Shown here piece after piece: positions 46,901 to 56,703 of a DNA stretch of 64,000 bases; positions within the stretch are counted from its first letter, which is position 1, and each line of letters begins with the position of its first letter. Under the pieces are notes generated by a model. That model did not search any database and was not told the DNA's origin. It worked only from the letters and a program-made list of their open reading frames with translations. A program made the position numbers and the translations under genes. Source of the DNA: Lepidonotus clava (Eukaryota; Annelida; Polychaeta; Phyllodocida; Polynoidae); NCBI GenBank assembly GCA_936440205.1, contig OW387147.1, positions 45,441,627 through 45,505,626 on the forward strand. The letters are read 5' to 3'.

Positions 46901-47666
46901 ATGCCAGGGGTATCTAGGTCATGAAAAGACTAGCCCCGTGCTCCCCCTGGACGAGCACCGAGCTGCTCCGAGCAGCTCCGAGCAGGTCGAATCACGCGAG
47001 CAGATTGGGCGCGGGGATCCCAGTGGGTCGGGTATACTTACAGAGTAGGGAATGGAGTGGTGGGGGGTTTGGGGATGGAAGTCCGAGTGTACAGGGGATT
47101 TACTTAACCCTCAGAGATTAGCCTAAATCTGGGCAGGGCTAGATTAGAAGATAAGTGGCGTTCTAATACAAAGAATGATCTTGGTTTAAATATTCAAGGG
47201 GATTGGGTTAAAACAGACATACTCTAGATTGTGTTAAGAGTAAGTCAGTGTATTTAGACACATTTTATTTTTCGTGAATATGATTATTATAAGGGCTGTG
47301 GCAAAAGCTTAAGGTAGCCCGCTTTGTCAGTGAAAAGTGGTATAATTGACCAATTTAGTCTGAAATGTAGTTCGGTATCCCTTTCCGGGGAAGTTGGATT
47401 AAAAACACCTTACCTGATTTTAGCATGATATCAAGGAGAAGTGACAGGAACTATTTGTCATAAAATAACCAGATTGTTATGTTTTCATGATTTCCACTTT
47501 ACAAGAAGAAATATTTCATAGACTTGCCAAACTGTTACCCCTAGCCATTAGGAAAGACCATTAATCCCATTACAATAAGTATATCCTCAAAATCAATGGT
47601 TTTGCATAGTTACGAAGCTGCAGGTTTTTGTGGGTTTTATTTTCGTTAAAAAATGTAAATGTTTAA
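46901..47666. other. No gene recognised
   Basis: A small GAGCTGCTCCGAGCAGCTCC palindrome lies at 46959-46978. The rest is unassigned. Confidence 0.4.
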
Positions 47667-47880
47667 GGGGTCGGGGTGGCCAACATCATTGGGGCGATGG
47701 TACTACTTGTTGTGTTTGGCATCCCATGGGTTCGAGTCCTATGAGGTGCAGCAAGGAAAGTAGGACATTTGGATGACCCCCTGCACGGAATTGCGTCCAA
47801 ATGATCCACAATTGGGTGGCGCCGGAAACCAGTAATGTATACTGAAAACCCAGTATAAAATAAAGTCGTTTCAAAGAAAA
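47667..47880 (+). mobile_element. Probable tRNA-derived SINE
   Basis: A pol III B box, GGTTCGAGTCC, lies at 47729-47739, about 45 bases after an A-box-like TGGCCAACATCATTGGGG. The body (TGCAGCAAGGAAAGTAGGAC, CCCCCTGCACGGAATTGCG, GTGGCGCCGGAAACCAG) is about 130 bases and ends in an A-rich tail with AAAATAAAG. Only one copy is seen in this window. Confidence 0.5.
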
Positions 47881-48279
47881 TAGTGCAAACCAAACGTATT
47901 TATCCTACTCACTCTCGGCCCACCATACCGCGTACCCCATACCGCCGTGACATGTCCCCGCACCTCGCTTCCAAGCCGTGCCCACCGCAGCGCGCCTCAC
48001 TCCGTCTGCCCTTCTCCTAGTGGCCCCCCGATCCTGACAGCGGCCGAGATATACCGCAATCAGTTTTGCCTTGGCCCCTCATTTGTGGGCATTCACACTG
48101 TGGCTGGGTCTATAAACAAGAGGGGGGGGGGGTTAGAAGGATGGGGGTTGGGGGTTTAGGTGGGGTGTTTGGGGGTTGGGGGTGCTGCCTTTTAAGAGTC
48201 ACAATCGGTATTCTCCTACCCTTTAGGCCCTCTGCCTCCAGGGGCTTTCACCCCTGTCACGCCAAGAAGGTTTGGCTTA

Positions 48280-49270
48280 CAATCTCATCTCTATACACTG
48301 TGTGGTGTACAACAGTGGGCACAAGGGGGTGGATGACTGAGGCTGTACTGAGACGGCCAAGAATCAGATGGTTATCTGTCGTAGCGTACAACAGTAGGAT
48401 GCAAGGGTTGAGCCCACTGAAAGAGAAACAGTCACATCACTATGGCCGTTACGTATTTCAATGGACAAAAGAGGTAAAACAGTACTTATAATGTCAAGGG
48501 TCTGATCTCTATGACCATAACGCACACTGAAAAGAGGAAATAAGCCTTACTGAAACAATATCAAAAGAGTCTGATGCCTCACAAACCGAACTCCACATCA
48601 TTGGACATAGGGGACCCAGCCAGCTTGCGATGTAACAGAAACATTCCGCAACCATACTTTTTCAGTCAGTTTGTTACTTACTAAGATGGTACGTAACAAT
48701 TACATTATTGATAATCAGAATGTTATTATAACATTATTTTTGGTGAGGTTAGGACAAAACCAAAACCAGAATGTTGTAATAACATCACACTGCAACATCA
48801 TGGCAGTATGTTGCAGCAATGTAATTGGGAGTCATCAAAAGAATGCAACAAGAACCAAATACAAAACCAACCAGAATGTTGCTGCATCATTATAATAAAG
48901 TTGCATCCTTGGCTGGGAAGAGGCTACTGAACAACAGTAGGACAGCAACAATCAGATATTTATCTATCAAAGCATACACTAGTATAGGGCTGAGCCTACT
49001 GAAATATCACTACAAGAGTAAAGACTCTATCAAACCATTTCATACATTGTTGGACATAGGAGGGCAGTAGTCAAGTGAACCAGTGCTGAAATACTAAAGA
49101 GTCTGATCTCTATAAACCAGAGTGCACACCGATGGACATGTAAAAGGAAACAGGGCTACAGGAATGCGTCGTCTTATAAAGCATAGTGTGCAATGTTTGA
49201 TATTGTAGGGGGAGGGGGTCTACTGAAAAATTGATTCAAGCTATAAACCACAACGTTCAAGATTGAGCGT
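48280..49270. repeat. Decayed satellite-like tandem array
   Basis: A loose unit recurs: GTCTGATCTCTATGACCATA with CGCACACTGA (48499), GTCTGATGCCTCACAAACCG with CATCATTGGACATAGG (48570), ATCAAACCATTTCATACATT with GTTGGACATAGG (49028), and GTCTGATCTCTATAAACCAG with GCACACCGATGGACAT (49096). A second module, TACAACAGTAGGATGC or GAACAACAGTAGGACAGC followed by TGAGCC-ACTGAAA, occurs at 48387 and 48929. The MITE A9 interrupts it. Unit length is irregular. Confidence 0.6.
48614..48917 (+). mobile_element. MITE family A, copy A9
   Basis: ACCCAGCCAGCTTGCGATGT at the left and CATCCTTGGCTGGG at the right give CCCAGCCA inverted termini. The interior has AGTCAGTTTGTTACTTACTA, GAATGTTATTATAACATTA, GTCATCAAAAGAATGCAACA and AGAACCAAATACAAAACC. 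Inserted into the satellite-like array. Shares CCAGC-type ends with A4. Confidence 0.85.
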
Positions 49271-50035
49271 CATCAGTTCATTTCATGCAATGAAACAGTA
49301 CTGAGTGATGGCTGGTGGTTATTGTAACACTTGCAGCATGTGAAGAGAAACCGCAGGGGGCATTTAGGCTTACTCTTTTTTAAACGTAGAACCTACACCA
49401 TTCTTCTCCCCTGAAAATGGAACAAAAGAAGAAAACCCGTCCTTGAATCTCTGTACCCCTGGCATATATTCAGGGACACAACTCAATCGCTACTAAACAA
49501 CTACTGAACCAAGCCTGTCAATACATTTTTACTGCCCCTCTGCCTGCGCTGCTTATTATCTACACATGCAATCACCACATCTGTACTGAGTGCTTTCTAA
49601 GCTCCTTAAGGCTTGCCCAGACCAACTCCGGGTTTGTTTCCTATCACATAACAAACTTGGTTTAACGATTAGCCGGCGGTTGCTAGTCGCGGGCAATTTT
49701 TCCTACACTTTTTTCCTGTCGGTACTCCATCGCTCTCCGGCCAACATTTGCACAACTCATGAATCACGCGCGGTGATTACATAAAATCCCAGAAAACACT
49801 GCTCCCGCCCGAAAAACCGCCCGCAAACCACGAGAGGCGGCTAAAAAGGGGATTCCTCTGGGTACTGCACTACATAAGGAGATAACAAGTTCCATAATTT
49901 ATTAATTGTTTTAGCAATTTCCAAAAACAAACACTGGTTGGAGAGCGGAGCGCGGCGCATGCAGATTTAATTGCTTAAGCCGGCCTTCATTTGCGTTTAT
50001 CTGCCTCTGTCGGCCCGGCCTGGTTGGAAGGATTC
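49271..50035. other. No gene recognised
   Basis: 49640-49860 is CpG-richer than its surroundings (AGCCGGCGG, CACGCGCGGTGATTAC) and repeat-free. Could be regulatory; no evidence beyond composition. Confidence 0.35.
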
Positions 50036-50150
50036 TCTTGGGGAGGGGTCTCAGGAGGCTGTCAGGAGACCAGCAGTTGTGGTATCTCAGCATGCCTCAC
50101 AATACAACCATATTATTCGAGTCAAGGTCAGAAAAAGGCCTGAGGGTGTA
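50036..50150 (+). repeat. Repeat family H, copy 1
   Basis: GGAGACCAGCAGTTG, ATCTCAGCATGCCTCACAAT and AGTCAAGGTCAGAAA match 51553-51680. Each copy is bordered by GGTT-rich sequence. Each contains TCAAGGTCA. Confidence 0.65.
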
Positions 50151-50325
50151 GGTGGATGAGTTGCTGTTCAGTAAGATGGTAGGTTGGTACGTTAGCTGAG
50201 CGGTTGGGAAAGTTGGGTGAGTGAATGGATGTTTTGGAGTTTGGTTGATTGGTTATTTGGTAGTTTGTCTGGTTTAGTGGTTGAACAATTATCCCTTCTC
50301 AAATTTCCTGAGGCTAGCCCTAAAT

Positions 50326-50884
50326 TTTTTTTTTTTTTTTTTTTTTTTAATTCACTTTATTTATACTGGGTGATACGATTTGGCCAAGAAGGGCCATTTT
50401 TCATTGGTCCCCAGTGCATACATCAAAATACGAGGACATACATCTAGATTTGAGTTGTGCGGTAGAGTACATTTATATTTGTTAGTTATGAGTTTGTTTT
50501 GGAAGATATTTAATAATATAATAATTGTAACAATCTGATATGATCAATTTAAAGAAAAAAGGCCAAAAACAAATAAAACAAATAAACAAAACAAAAACAA
50601 AACCAACATTTTACAAAAGGATATTATATAAAGAATCAGAGATACAAAATTACATACTGTGGAAACTATTTACATACAAAATTTATAAGATGAAAAATTG
50701 TAACAAATACAACAAAAATGAAGTAAACAAGCATATACCAGACACAGAATCTAGTATAACCTAGATAATCATTATTGTGTGAATCAGAGGATGGATAGAT
50801 AATCAGTTGAGGGTTAACATGTGTTATTATCTTGAGTTGGGTACTTCTCTCTTTTCTCCCCAAGGAATCAAACAGGGCTGCCAT
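50326..50884 (-). mobile_element. Retroposed 3' end with poly(A), minus strand
   Basis: On the minus strand the segment ends TATAAATAAAGTGAATT followed by about 23 A (T run at 50326-50348), a textbook polyadenylation arrangement. Upstream is AT-rich sequence like a 3' UTR and a frame (50884-50666) starting MAALFDSLGRKERSTQ that I do not recognise. It may be a LINE 3' end or a processed transcript copy; the 5' limit is unknown. Confidence 0.5.
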
Positions 50885-51552
50885 TTGTTAGGAATATAAG
50901 TACATAGGAGAAAACATTTTGGTCTTCACCTGGCAATACAAATAAAGGTATAGCCAACAGAGTCGGAGGGGAGTCATGGTAGTCAAATAAACAGGACCGT
51001 ATGATCACGTAGGAAGGAAAGCATAAATATGAATAGAATAAAATGAGCAATAAACAGATTGTTATGGACAAGATGTAACAGCAAGAAAAGGAAGAAAGAA
51101 AGCTCTAAGCAGTCACGCTAATCATAACTGAGTAATTATGATTGATGGACAGTATTGATGTGACAAACATATATAAGTTATTCGAACAGAGTTTTTACAT
51201 AATTATTACAAAAGCATGTTTGGAAATATGTCGACAAGACCATGAGGCTTAAGTATAGACATTTCCATTAATCATGGTATATTTTGTAGTAAAGATGATG
51301 GAGATCAATATCAACTACATTTTCATTTGCTATTTATATATTTTTATCTTTTGTGATGGTTTGAAAATGTGTTTATTACAAATTGATATATAGCAAATAT
51401 TCATATATTTTCTATAGTTTCCTATGTGTTTTTGTTGCTATAATTGCTCAAAATTAACCTGCAGGTGCCTAAAATACTGTAAATCAGCTATCTGTGGTAG
51501 GGAGAATTGGTTGGCCTGTTAGTTGGTTGGTTGCTTGGTTGGTTTGTTTGAG
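50885..51552. other. AT-rich, no gene recognised
   Basis: Perhaps further 5' parts of the retroposed segment. 51488-51550 is GGTT/GTTG-rich. Confidence 0.35.
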
Positions 51553-51720
51553 GGCGGCCTCCTGGGGCGGAGTCTCCGGATACATGTCAGAGGACCAGCA
51601 GTTGAATCCCAGCATGCTTCACAATAATGCAACTAGATTCTTCTAGTCAAGGTCATAACGGCACATGAAGGGGTAAGTGGTGGTTTGGTTGGCTAGAAGG
51701 TTGGTTGGTTCGCTTATTGG
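51553..51720 (+). repeat. Repeat family H, copy 2, with GGTT microsatellite
   Basis: GGACCAGCAGTTGAATCCCA, GCATGCTTCACAATAATGCA and CTAGTCAAGGTCATAAC match copy 1. Degenerate (TTGG)n flanks it at 51488-51545 and 51690-51722, recurs at 52378-52430 and loosely follows copy 1 at 50170-50285, so the repeat may carry or seed this microsatellite. Confidence 0.65.
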
Positions 51721-53090
51721 TTGGGGTTTTCATTGTCTGGTGAGCTGCTTTAACGTTAGGCTGAATGGTTCATTGAAGGGATGGTTAGTTGTGTAACTGG
51801 TTCGATGTTTGGATGTGCCCGAGAAATTTAGTGTTTGGACAGAATTCAGAGGTGCTTTAAGCTTATTTGTGTGACTGGAGAGTTTTTGTGAATAGGGGTT
51901 GAAGAAGTCATTCACTGGAGAGTCTATGCTAAGAAGCTAAAAACTAGATGTTGAGTTCTAGGTATCTTCGTGCTTTAACTGTTACATACCCATGGTTAAT
52001 TTAGAGGCCTGGGTCATCTCGTGGCCACCCTTGAGGCACCTTCCTTGGCCCCCGAGTTTGTTCTCCATGGATCTCCACGTCCTGGTTGTGACCCATCCTA
52101 GAGTACTCGAGCTAGCGATATTGGCCTATTTCTGAAGCATAAGATAACAACAGATTAAGATTTCATGGTTGAGCGCCCTGAAGGACACTGGTTTATTTTT
52201 GGGTAACGTTCTGCCTTTTATAGGCTACACATACACGTCAATTGGCTATAACATAATTATCATGTGACATGTCCCTATAAAACACATATTTACCCAATAA
52301 ACCTCAAGTTTCATTTTATCTGGAACATCTTCGTACCCTTCGTGATATTGGCTGGCTATAATGTTTGGACAGCTTGTTGTTAGTTGGCTGGGTGGTTGGT
52401 TGGTTAGTTGAATGGCTAGTTGGCTGGTTTGAGCAAATCACTATAGTTTAGAATCTGCTAATACAATTCAGTATATTTCTCAATGTGGGTTTCATAGTGA
52501 CAGACTAACAAGCAATCGTGTAATCCAACCCAGCCTCCAGTCTTAAGGCATCTATTTCACCATGCCTTATAGTTTTAACGTATCTATTACAGTCACGAAC
52601 CTTGGTCCAACATTATGAGAGCGGCATGGAAGAACGAACGAGCGTGTTTTACTTTCATATCAGACTGCAATTCCCAGGAAATGTTCTTCACATAAAATTC
52701 TCAATCTTCCAACTAGTCGAGAAAAAGCAAAGTCTTAATCTAAGATCCCGCGAAACTTTTACCAAATTTCCTTTGAAGCTGCCCGGGCAGACCTCATTAA
52801 AGTGTGCCCTGCCCGGCCTTTATTCTATCAGGTGAACCAAACGCTGCTTCAGAATTAATCACCTGCAGGAGAGGGTGTGAAATAGCGTTCCCCAGCCCCC
52901 TGCGCACTACCTGGGTGGGATTATAACCTCCCTCTGATCAGTCCTCGGCACGAGATTAAGTAAAGCCTCTAACCGAATCGCTCTCCTTAAAAGTCTCCAG
53001 TTTTGATTGCGCTACTGACTCTCATGTCTTGGGCAAACGAGGCCGAGGCTATTGTCTTGACGCTATCCGACTGGCTATTAGGTTACCCCC
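51721..53090. other. No gene recognised
   Basis: 52600-53040 is repeat-free with moderate GC, lying just upstream of the CpG-rich promoter. It includes a CTGCCCGGGCAG palindrome at 52781. Possible proximal regulatory DNA. Confidence 0.35.
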
Positions 53091-53640
53091 GTGTCGGAGT
53101 GGAGTCTGGGGGAGGGGGAGGGTGCGTGCGCAGCTCGGGGCGTGTTGAATCTGACCGCGGCGTGGCGCTGCGGTCACGCCAGGCCGGCCCCCTCAGCCCC
53201 CCTCCCGCCCAGATTGGGTTACCCGACCGCCGCGCCCCCTAGGGGGAACGCACCGGCAACGCCGCCGACGCGGGCAGAATTTCAAGTAAGACCTGCGGGG
53301 TGGAGAAAACCCGATGAGTAAGCGGCGGGAGACGTAAACACCGGAACCTCACCCTCCTCCCGCGCATGCGCAGCTAGAGCCCCCCTCTAACGGGAAACCG
53401 GCGAATTATTACCTTTCCGGTGACCCGACCAATATATGAACCCGCTTTTTATTGCGTTTCGCGCCTCCCACAGAAAGCCGGGCTATGATTGTCTTTTCTT
53501 CGGCGGCGCGCATGCGCGTGAGCTGACTTCCGGTGGCGCGTCGCGCGCGTCTGCCGACGATGAGCGGTGACGGGCGGGGACGGATACGGAAGTCGGCTCA
53601 GGCGCGAGTGCCATCCCGTATACCTGCAAATAAAGTTAGC
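53091..53640 (+). promoter_or_regulatory. CpG-island promoter with NRF1 and ETS motifs
   Basis: Dense CpG. Two perfect NRF1-type palindromes: CGCGCATGCGCA at 53361-53372 and CGCGCATGCGCG at 53507-53518. ACTTCCGG (ETS/GABP type) at 53526-53533, a GC box GGGCGGGG at 53572-53579 and a second ETS-like CGGAAGT at 53587-53593. There is no TATA box, as usual for broadly expressed genes with NRF1/ETS promoters. The ATG at 53645 follows directly, so transcription on the + strand is the natural reading; divergent transcription is possible. Confidence 0.6.
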
Positions 53641-53644
53641 CACA

Positions 53645-53685
53645 ATGGAAGGACAATTCACGGATATTGGCGCCGACGCCGAGAG
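53645..53685 (+). CDS. Candidate first coding exon of a short two-exon gene
   Basis: The ATG has A at -3 and G at +4 (CACAATGG) and begins 112 bases after the ETS site. It encodes MEGQFTDIGADAE plus two bases, then meets a good 5' splice site, GAGAG|GTAATG. Without splicing the frame stops within a few codons. Joined to 55521-55638 it yields about 52 residues. An upstream ATG at 53560 in another frame also reaches this splice site but stops at the fifth codon of exon 2, so it may be an overlapping uORF. I do not recognise the protein; no signal peptide or membrane segment is seen. Confidence 0.45.
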
Positions 53686-55520
53686 GTAATGAAATAGGGG
53701 GCGGTCGTCCCCCAGAGAGGGGGTTGTGGTGGCAGGTGGTGGGCCATGCATGATGCATGATGGGACGGCAGGGCCCCCCAATACCCGGGCCAAGTTATCA
53801 GCGTCCTTTGTGGTAGAGATCGAAGCGGCGTGTAAATCATCTGCCCCTGAACCCCTTGTTCTCCCCTCACCCCGCCACCGACGGCTTCCCTGAAACTTAA
53901 TATCCCCAGAATGGGTTCTCGAAACGCGCAGACTTATTGCATTAAACCCGTCCCATTCAAGATTGAATCATGATATTCTACCCCCCCCCCCCCCCACCCT
54001 CTTCCCCCACCGCACCCTCCCCCGCCGCCCGCCCCTCTGACGGCCCGCCTGTACCCACACAGAGGACTGCGGGGTAGTAGTATACGGAGCGGGCCGTATT
54101 AGGTTAGAGCGGGATGTATTATACATGTGTACGCACCCTTTGTACCAGCAGTGTCCCAGGACCGGGGGCTCAGGTCTGGGCTGACGGAATGTGTGAGCGG
54201 GGAAATGATCAGCAAATGGCTCGTCTCTGTGATGGCGTGCAACAAATGGAATATGTCTTTGTGTTTTTGTGGTTTGTGTTCCCCCCTGGGTGTCTATCCC
54301 GGTCGGTGACCATTAATGTTCCCGATACACTGAGCTGAGAATGACACAAAAAGGGCAAGTTTTCAGGGATATATCATGTTTCTCAACACATCAGAGCTAA
54401 CGTATTCTTTAGCTTTTAACGTTTACGATTACACAATGAAATCTAAAGGTATTATTTAAAGATTTACTATTTTGTTTTGGCACGAACTGTGCGAACCTTT
54501 GATCAGGGTTAGTTTAACCTGTAAATGGATTCTAATCTAATGTTGTATATCAGTTATGTATTAATTGTACTATTTCAAAGGATAGTGTGTGATCTGTTAG
54601 GTTAGAATAACATATTTTGATTCAAATGTAACGTTCCTACACTGTCAGTTTATCATATTCACCAAATGAGGCAAAGTACCAAAACAAATTGTAAGACGCC
54701 CAGAAATTCTACTCTGACATAACTTTGTGCGTATATATAAATGAGTTTTGGATCAAATTATCGTTATATGATTTGTAAGTCTATAAAACATTGTATATTT
54801 GGATTTTTGTTAAAGATGAATGATATCAAAGTGAAATCATGCCTAGACGAAAGCAATTCAGATTTATCCCCAACCACCGCCCCATGCAGTAGGCTCTAAT
54901 AACTGTAAAGAGGTTGATATAGCATCAGAGGACTGTTTCAGTTTCATTATAGGCACAAGTCAATGGGATGAAGACAATTCTACAGGAACATTTTGTTTCA
55001 GTGGTTCTCTTTTTAATTGAACCAAAGGCTTAATTTCAAATACAATATTTTCCCTTGCATACACTTGGCAATCCAATGAGCATATTTTGTTTCAGATATT
55101 GCTTTTTAACACCAAATCTAGGACTTCTTTTAAAATATGACATTTTCCCCTGCATAAACTATTCCCCTTTAGAGTCTGGAGCTGGAATTAGGTACTGTGA
55201 TGCTCCATTGCATGAGTGGAACTCATTCCTGGAAACCACTAGATCCTAACTCATCCAATCTCACCGTATTTGATTGCCTTTGTTTTTGGTCAGAATCCAC
55301 AGAAAATCAGAATTGATTGGGTGTCATTTCTATTGTCAATAGAATTAGCGTTTTTGTCTCCTGTATGCACAAAATCATTAGACGACTTGAATTATTCAGG
55401 ACACGCCGGAGGAGGAAAAACTGAATCAATAATAGCATATTTCATTTCTTGTTCGTGCGTGGCACCTGATGATTGATATAGTGTGTTGAACGGGTTGTTT
55501 TATTCATTTTCCAATTTCAG
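53686..55520 (+). other. Candidate intron
   Basis: Begins GTAATG and ends TTTATTCATTTTCCAATTTCAG-type sequence (pyrimidine-rich with AG at 55519-55520). It contains a 16-base C run (53980-53995) and AT-rich DNA. No recognised repeat or other exon inside. Confidence 0.4.
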
Positions 55521-55638
55521 TTCCAGGCACATTAACTGCGACCTGAGCACACCCATGTCAAAAAGAATCCAGGCTCCGACCGAAAGCCAATTCAACATAC
55601 TGAAGGGCTCTCGTTTGATGCGGAAGTCACTTTTCTGA
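55521..55638 (+). CDS. Candidate terminal coding exon
   Basis: Follows a strong acceptor (CATTTTCCAATTTCAG). Phase fits exon 1: AG+T gives Ser, then SRHINCDLSTPMSKRIQ and APTESQFNILKGSR, ending RKSLF-TGA at 55636-55638. The tail is basic and Ser-rich (KR, KGSR, RK). The segment is more GC-rich than its surroundings. No clear AATAAA lies close downstream, which weakens the case. Product unknown; length about 52 residues in total. Confidence 0.45.
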
Positions 55639-56411
55639 GAAACAAAACGTGTACAACTACATCCATCGTTGAAGTCTAGTTCGCAAGTGTAACTTTAGAG
55701 CCTTTTTTAAATACGTTTTGTGGAAAATAACGCTATTGTTGAAATATCTTTCAATATACACGATGTTAGTTGCGTTAAGAAGCACATCTGTATACATAGA
55801 ACAAACACACACGCATATAAATGTACATATACATTTTACCGATCAATCATTATCTATTACATTCAAATTATCAACATTTATTCGGCAAATACCTACATTA
55901 TAATTTGATCATTTTTATGCAACATAGTAATTTACATGCATGAAAACTTATAACTTTGTCGTAATTGATAGATTCTTTGTAAAGGCACAGATTCTTTAAG
56001 TTCTTTAAATTCTTTAAACCCTTTAAAGTCTTACGGCCGTGATAAATTGCCATTTCATCTACCCCTGCCTTTTGGCGTTACGTGTTATATCACCTTATTC
56101 TTCGGAAACGGCCAGGCGTTAGTGTCATGATGTAGGCTTTCATGTTAATCTCCAATAGAAGCATTCAAACGCCCTCCCAAAGGCTTAGATGGAGACATGA
56201 CATTTTGGCATAGCGCAGGGTTAAAACACTCTCCATGCCAAGACTATATGCCAGGAACGTATTACGTCAGGGCTGATATTAAGGGCCTGTCTTTGTTCTC
56301 GGGGCTGGGCAGGCCTATAGATCTAATCAACAAGAAACAGCTCATTTTGTGTACTTTAATTGTTACATATCGATATGTAGGAGTTATGGCTAGATATTAA
56401 TAATGTTATTA
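55639..56411. other. Possible 3' UTR, then unassigned DNA
   Basis: 55639-55990 would be the 3' UTR if the two-exon model is right; a clear polyadenylation signal is missing. 56140-56330 is GC-moderate and repeat-free. Confidence 0.35.
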
Positions 56412-56548
56412 TATATGAAATGTTGTACATTCACATGTGGGACAAATATTGTCATCACACTTTTTGCCATTAGAGTTGCATTTTGGTGAATTTACAAGAA
56501 CATAGGAAAAGAAGAACTAACAGGAGGTGACAGAAAATGTTCAGGTTT
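56412..56548 (+). repeat. Repeat family E, copy 2
   Basis: Shares TGGTGAATTTACAAGAACAT, AACTAACAGGAGGTGACAGA and AAATGTTCAGGTTT with 33000-33138. The F1 MITE starts at the next base. Confidence 0.75.
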
Positions 56549-56703
56549 GGGGCCTTCCATTAAGTATGTACACACCAAGGGGGGAAGGGATTTGTGTACG
56601 TTCCTGTATAAATCCAATGCGTACTTTGGTCCAAGGTCCAAGGTGGGGTGGGAGGGGGGTCTTTTTTTTTGAAAATCTGCGTACATACTTAATGGAAGGC
56701 CCC
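56549..56703. mobile_element. 155-bp MITE family F, copy 1
   Basis: Perfect 23-bp inverted termini beginning GGGGCCTTCCATTAAGTATG (56549) and complemented at 56681-56703. TTT lies outside both ends, a possible 3-bp duplication. The interior has AAGGTCCAAGGT and a G-rich GGTGGGAGGGGGG. Intact termini suggest a young insertion. A diverged copy lies at 62997-63164. Confidence 0.85.

Noticed and set aside
53270-53300. Splice donor CAA|GTAAGA at 53286 as the end of an earlier exon
   Set aside because: Good donor sequence, but it lies upstream of both NRF1 palindromes and no start codon in a plausible frame leads to it. Could be a 5' UTR exon; not supported.
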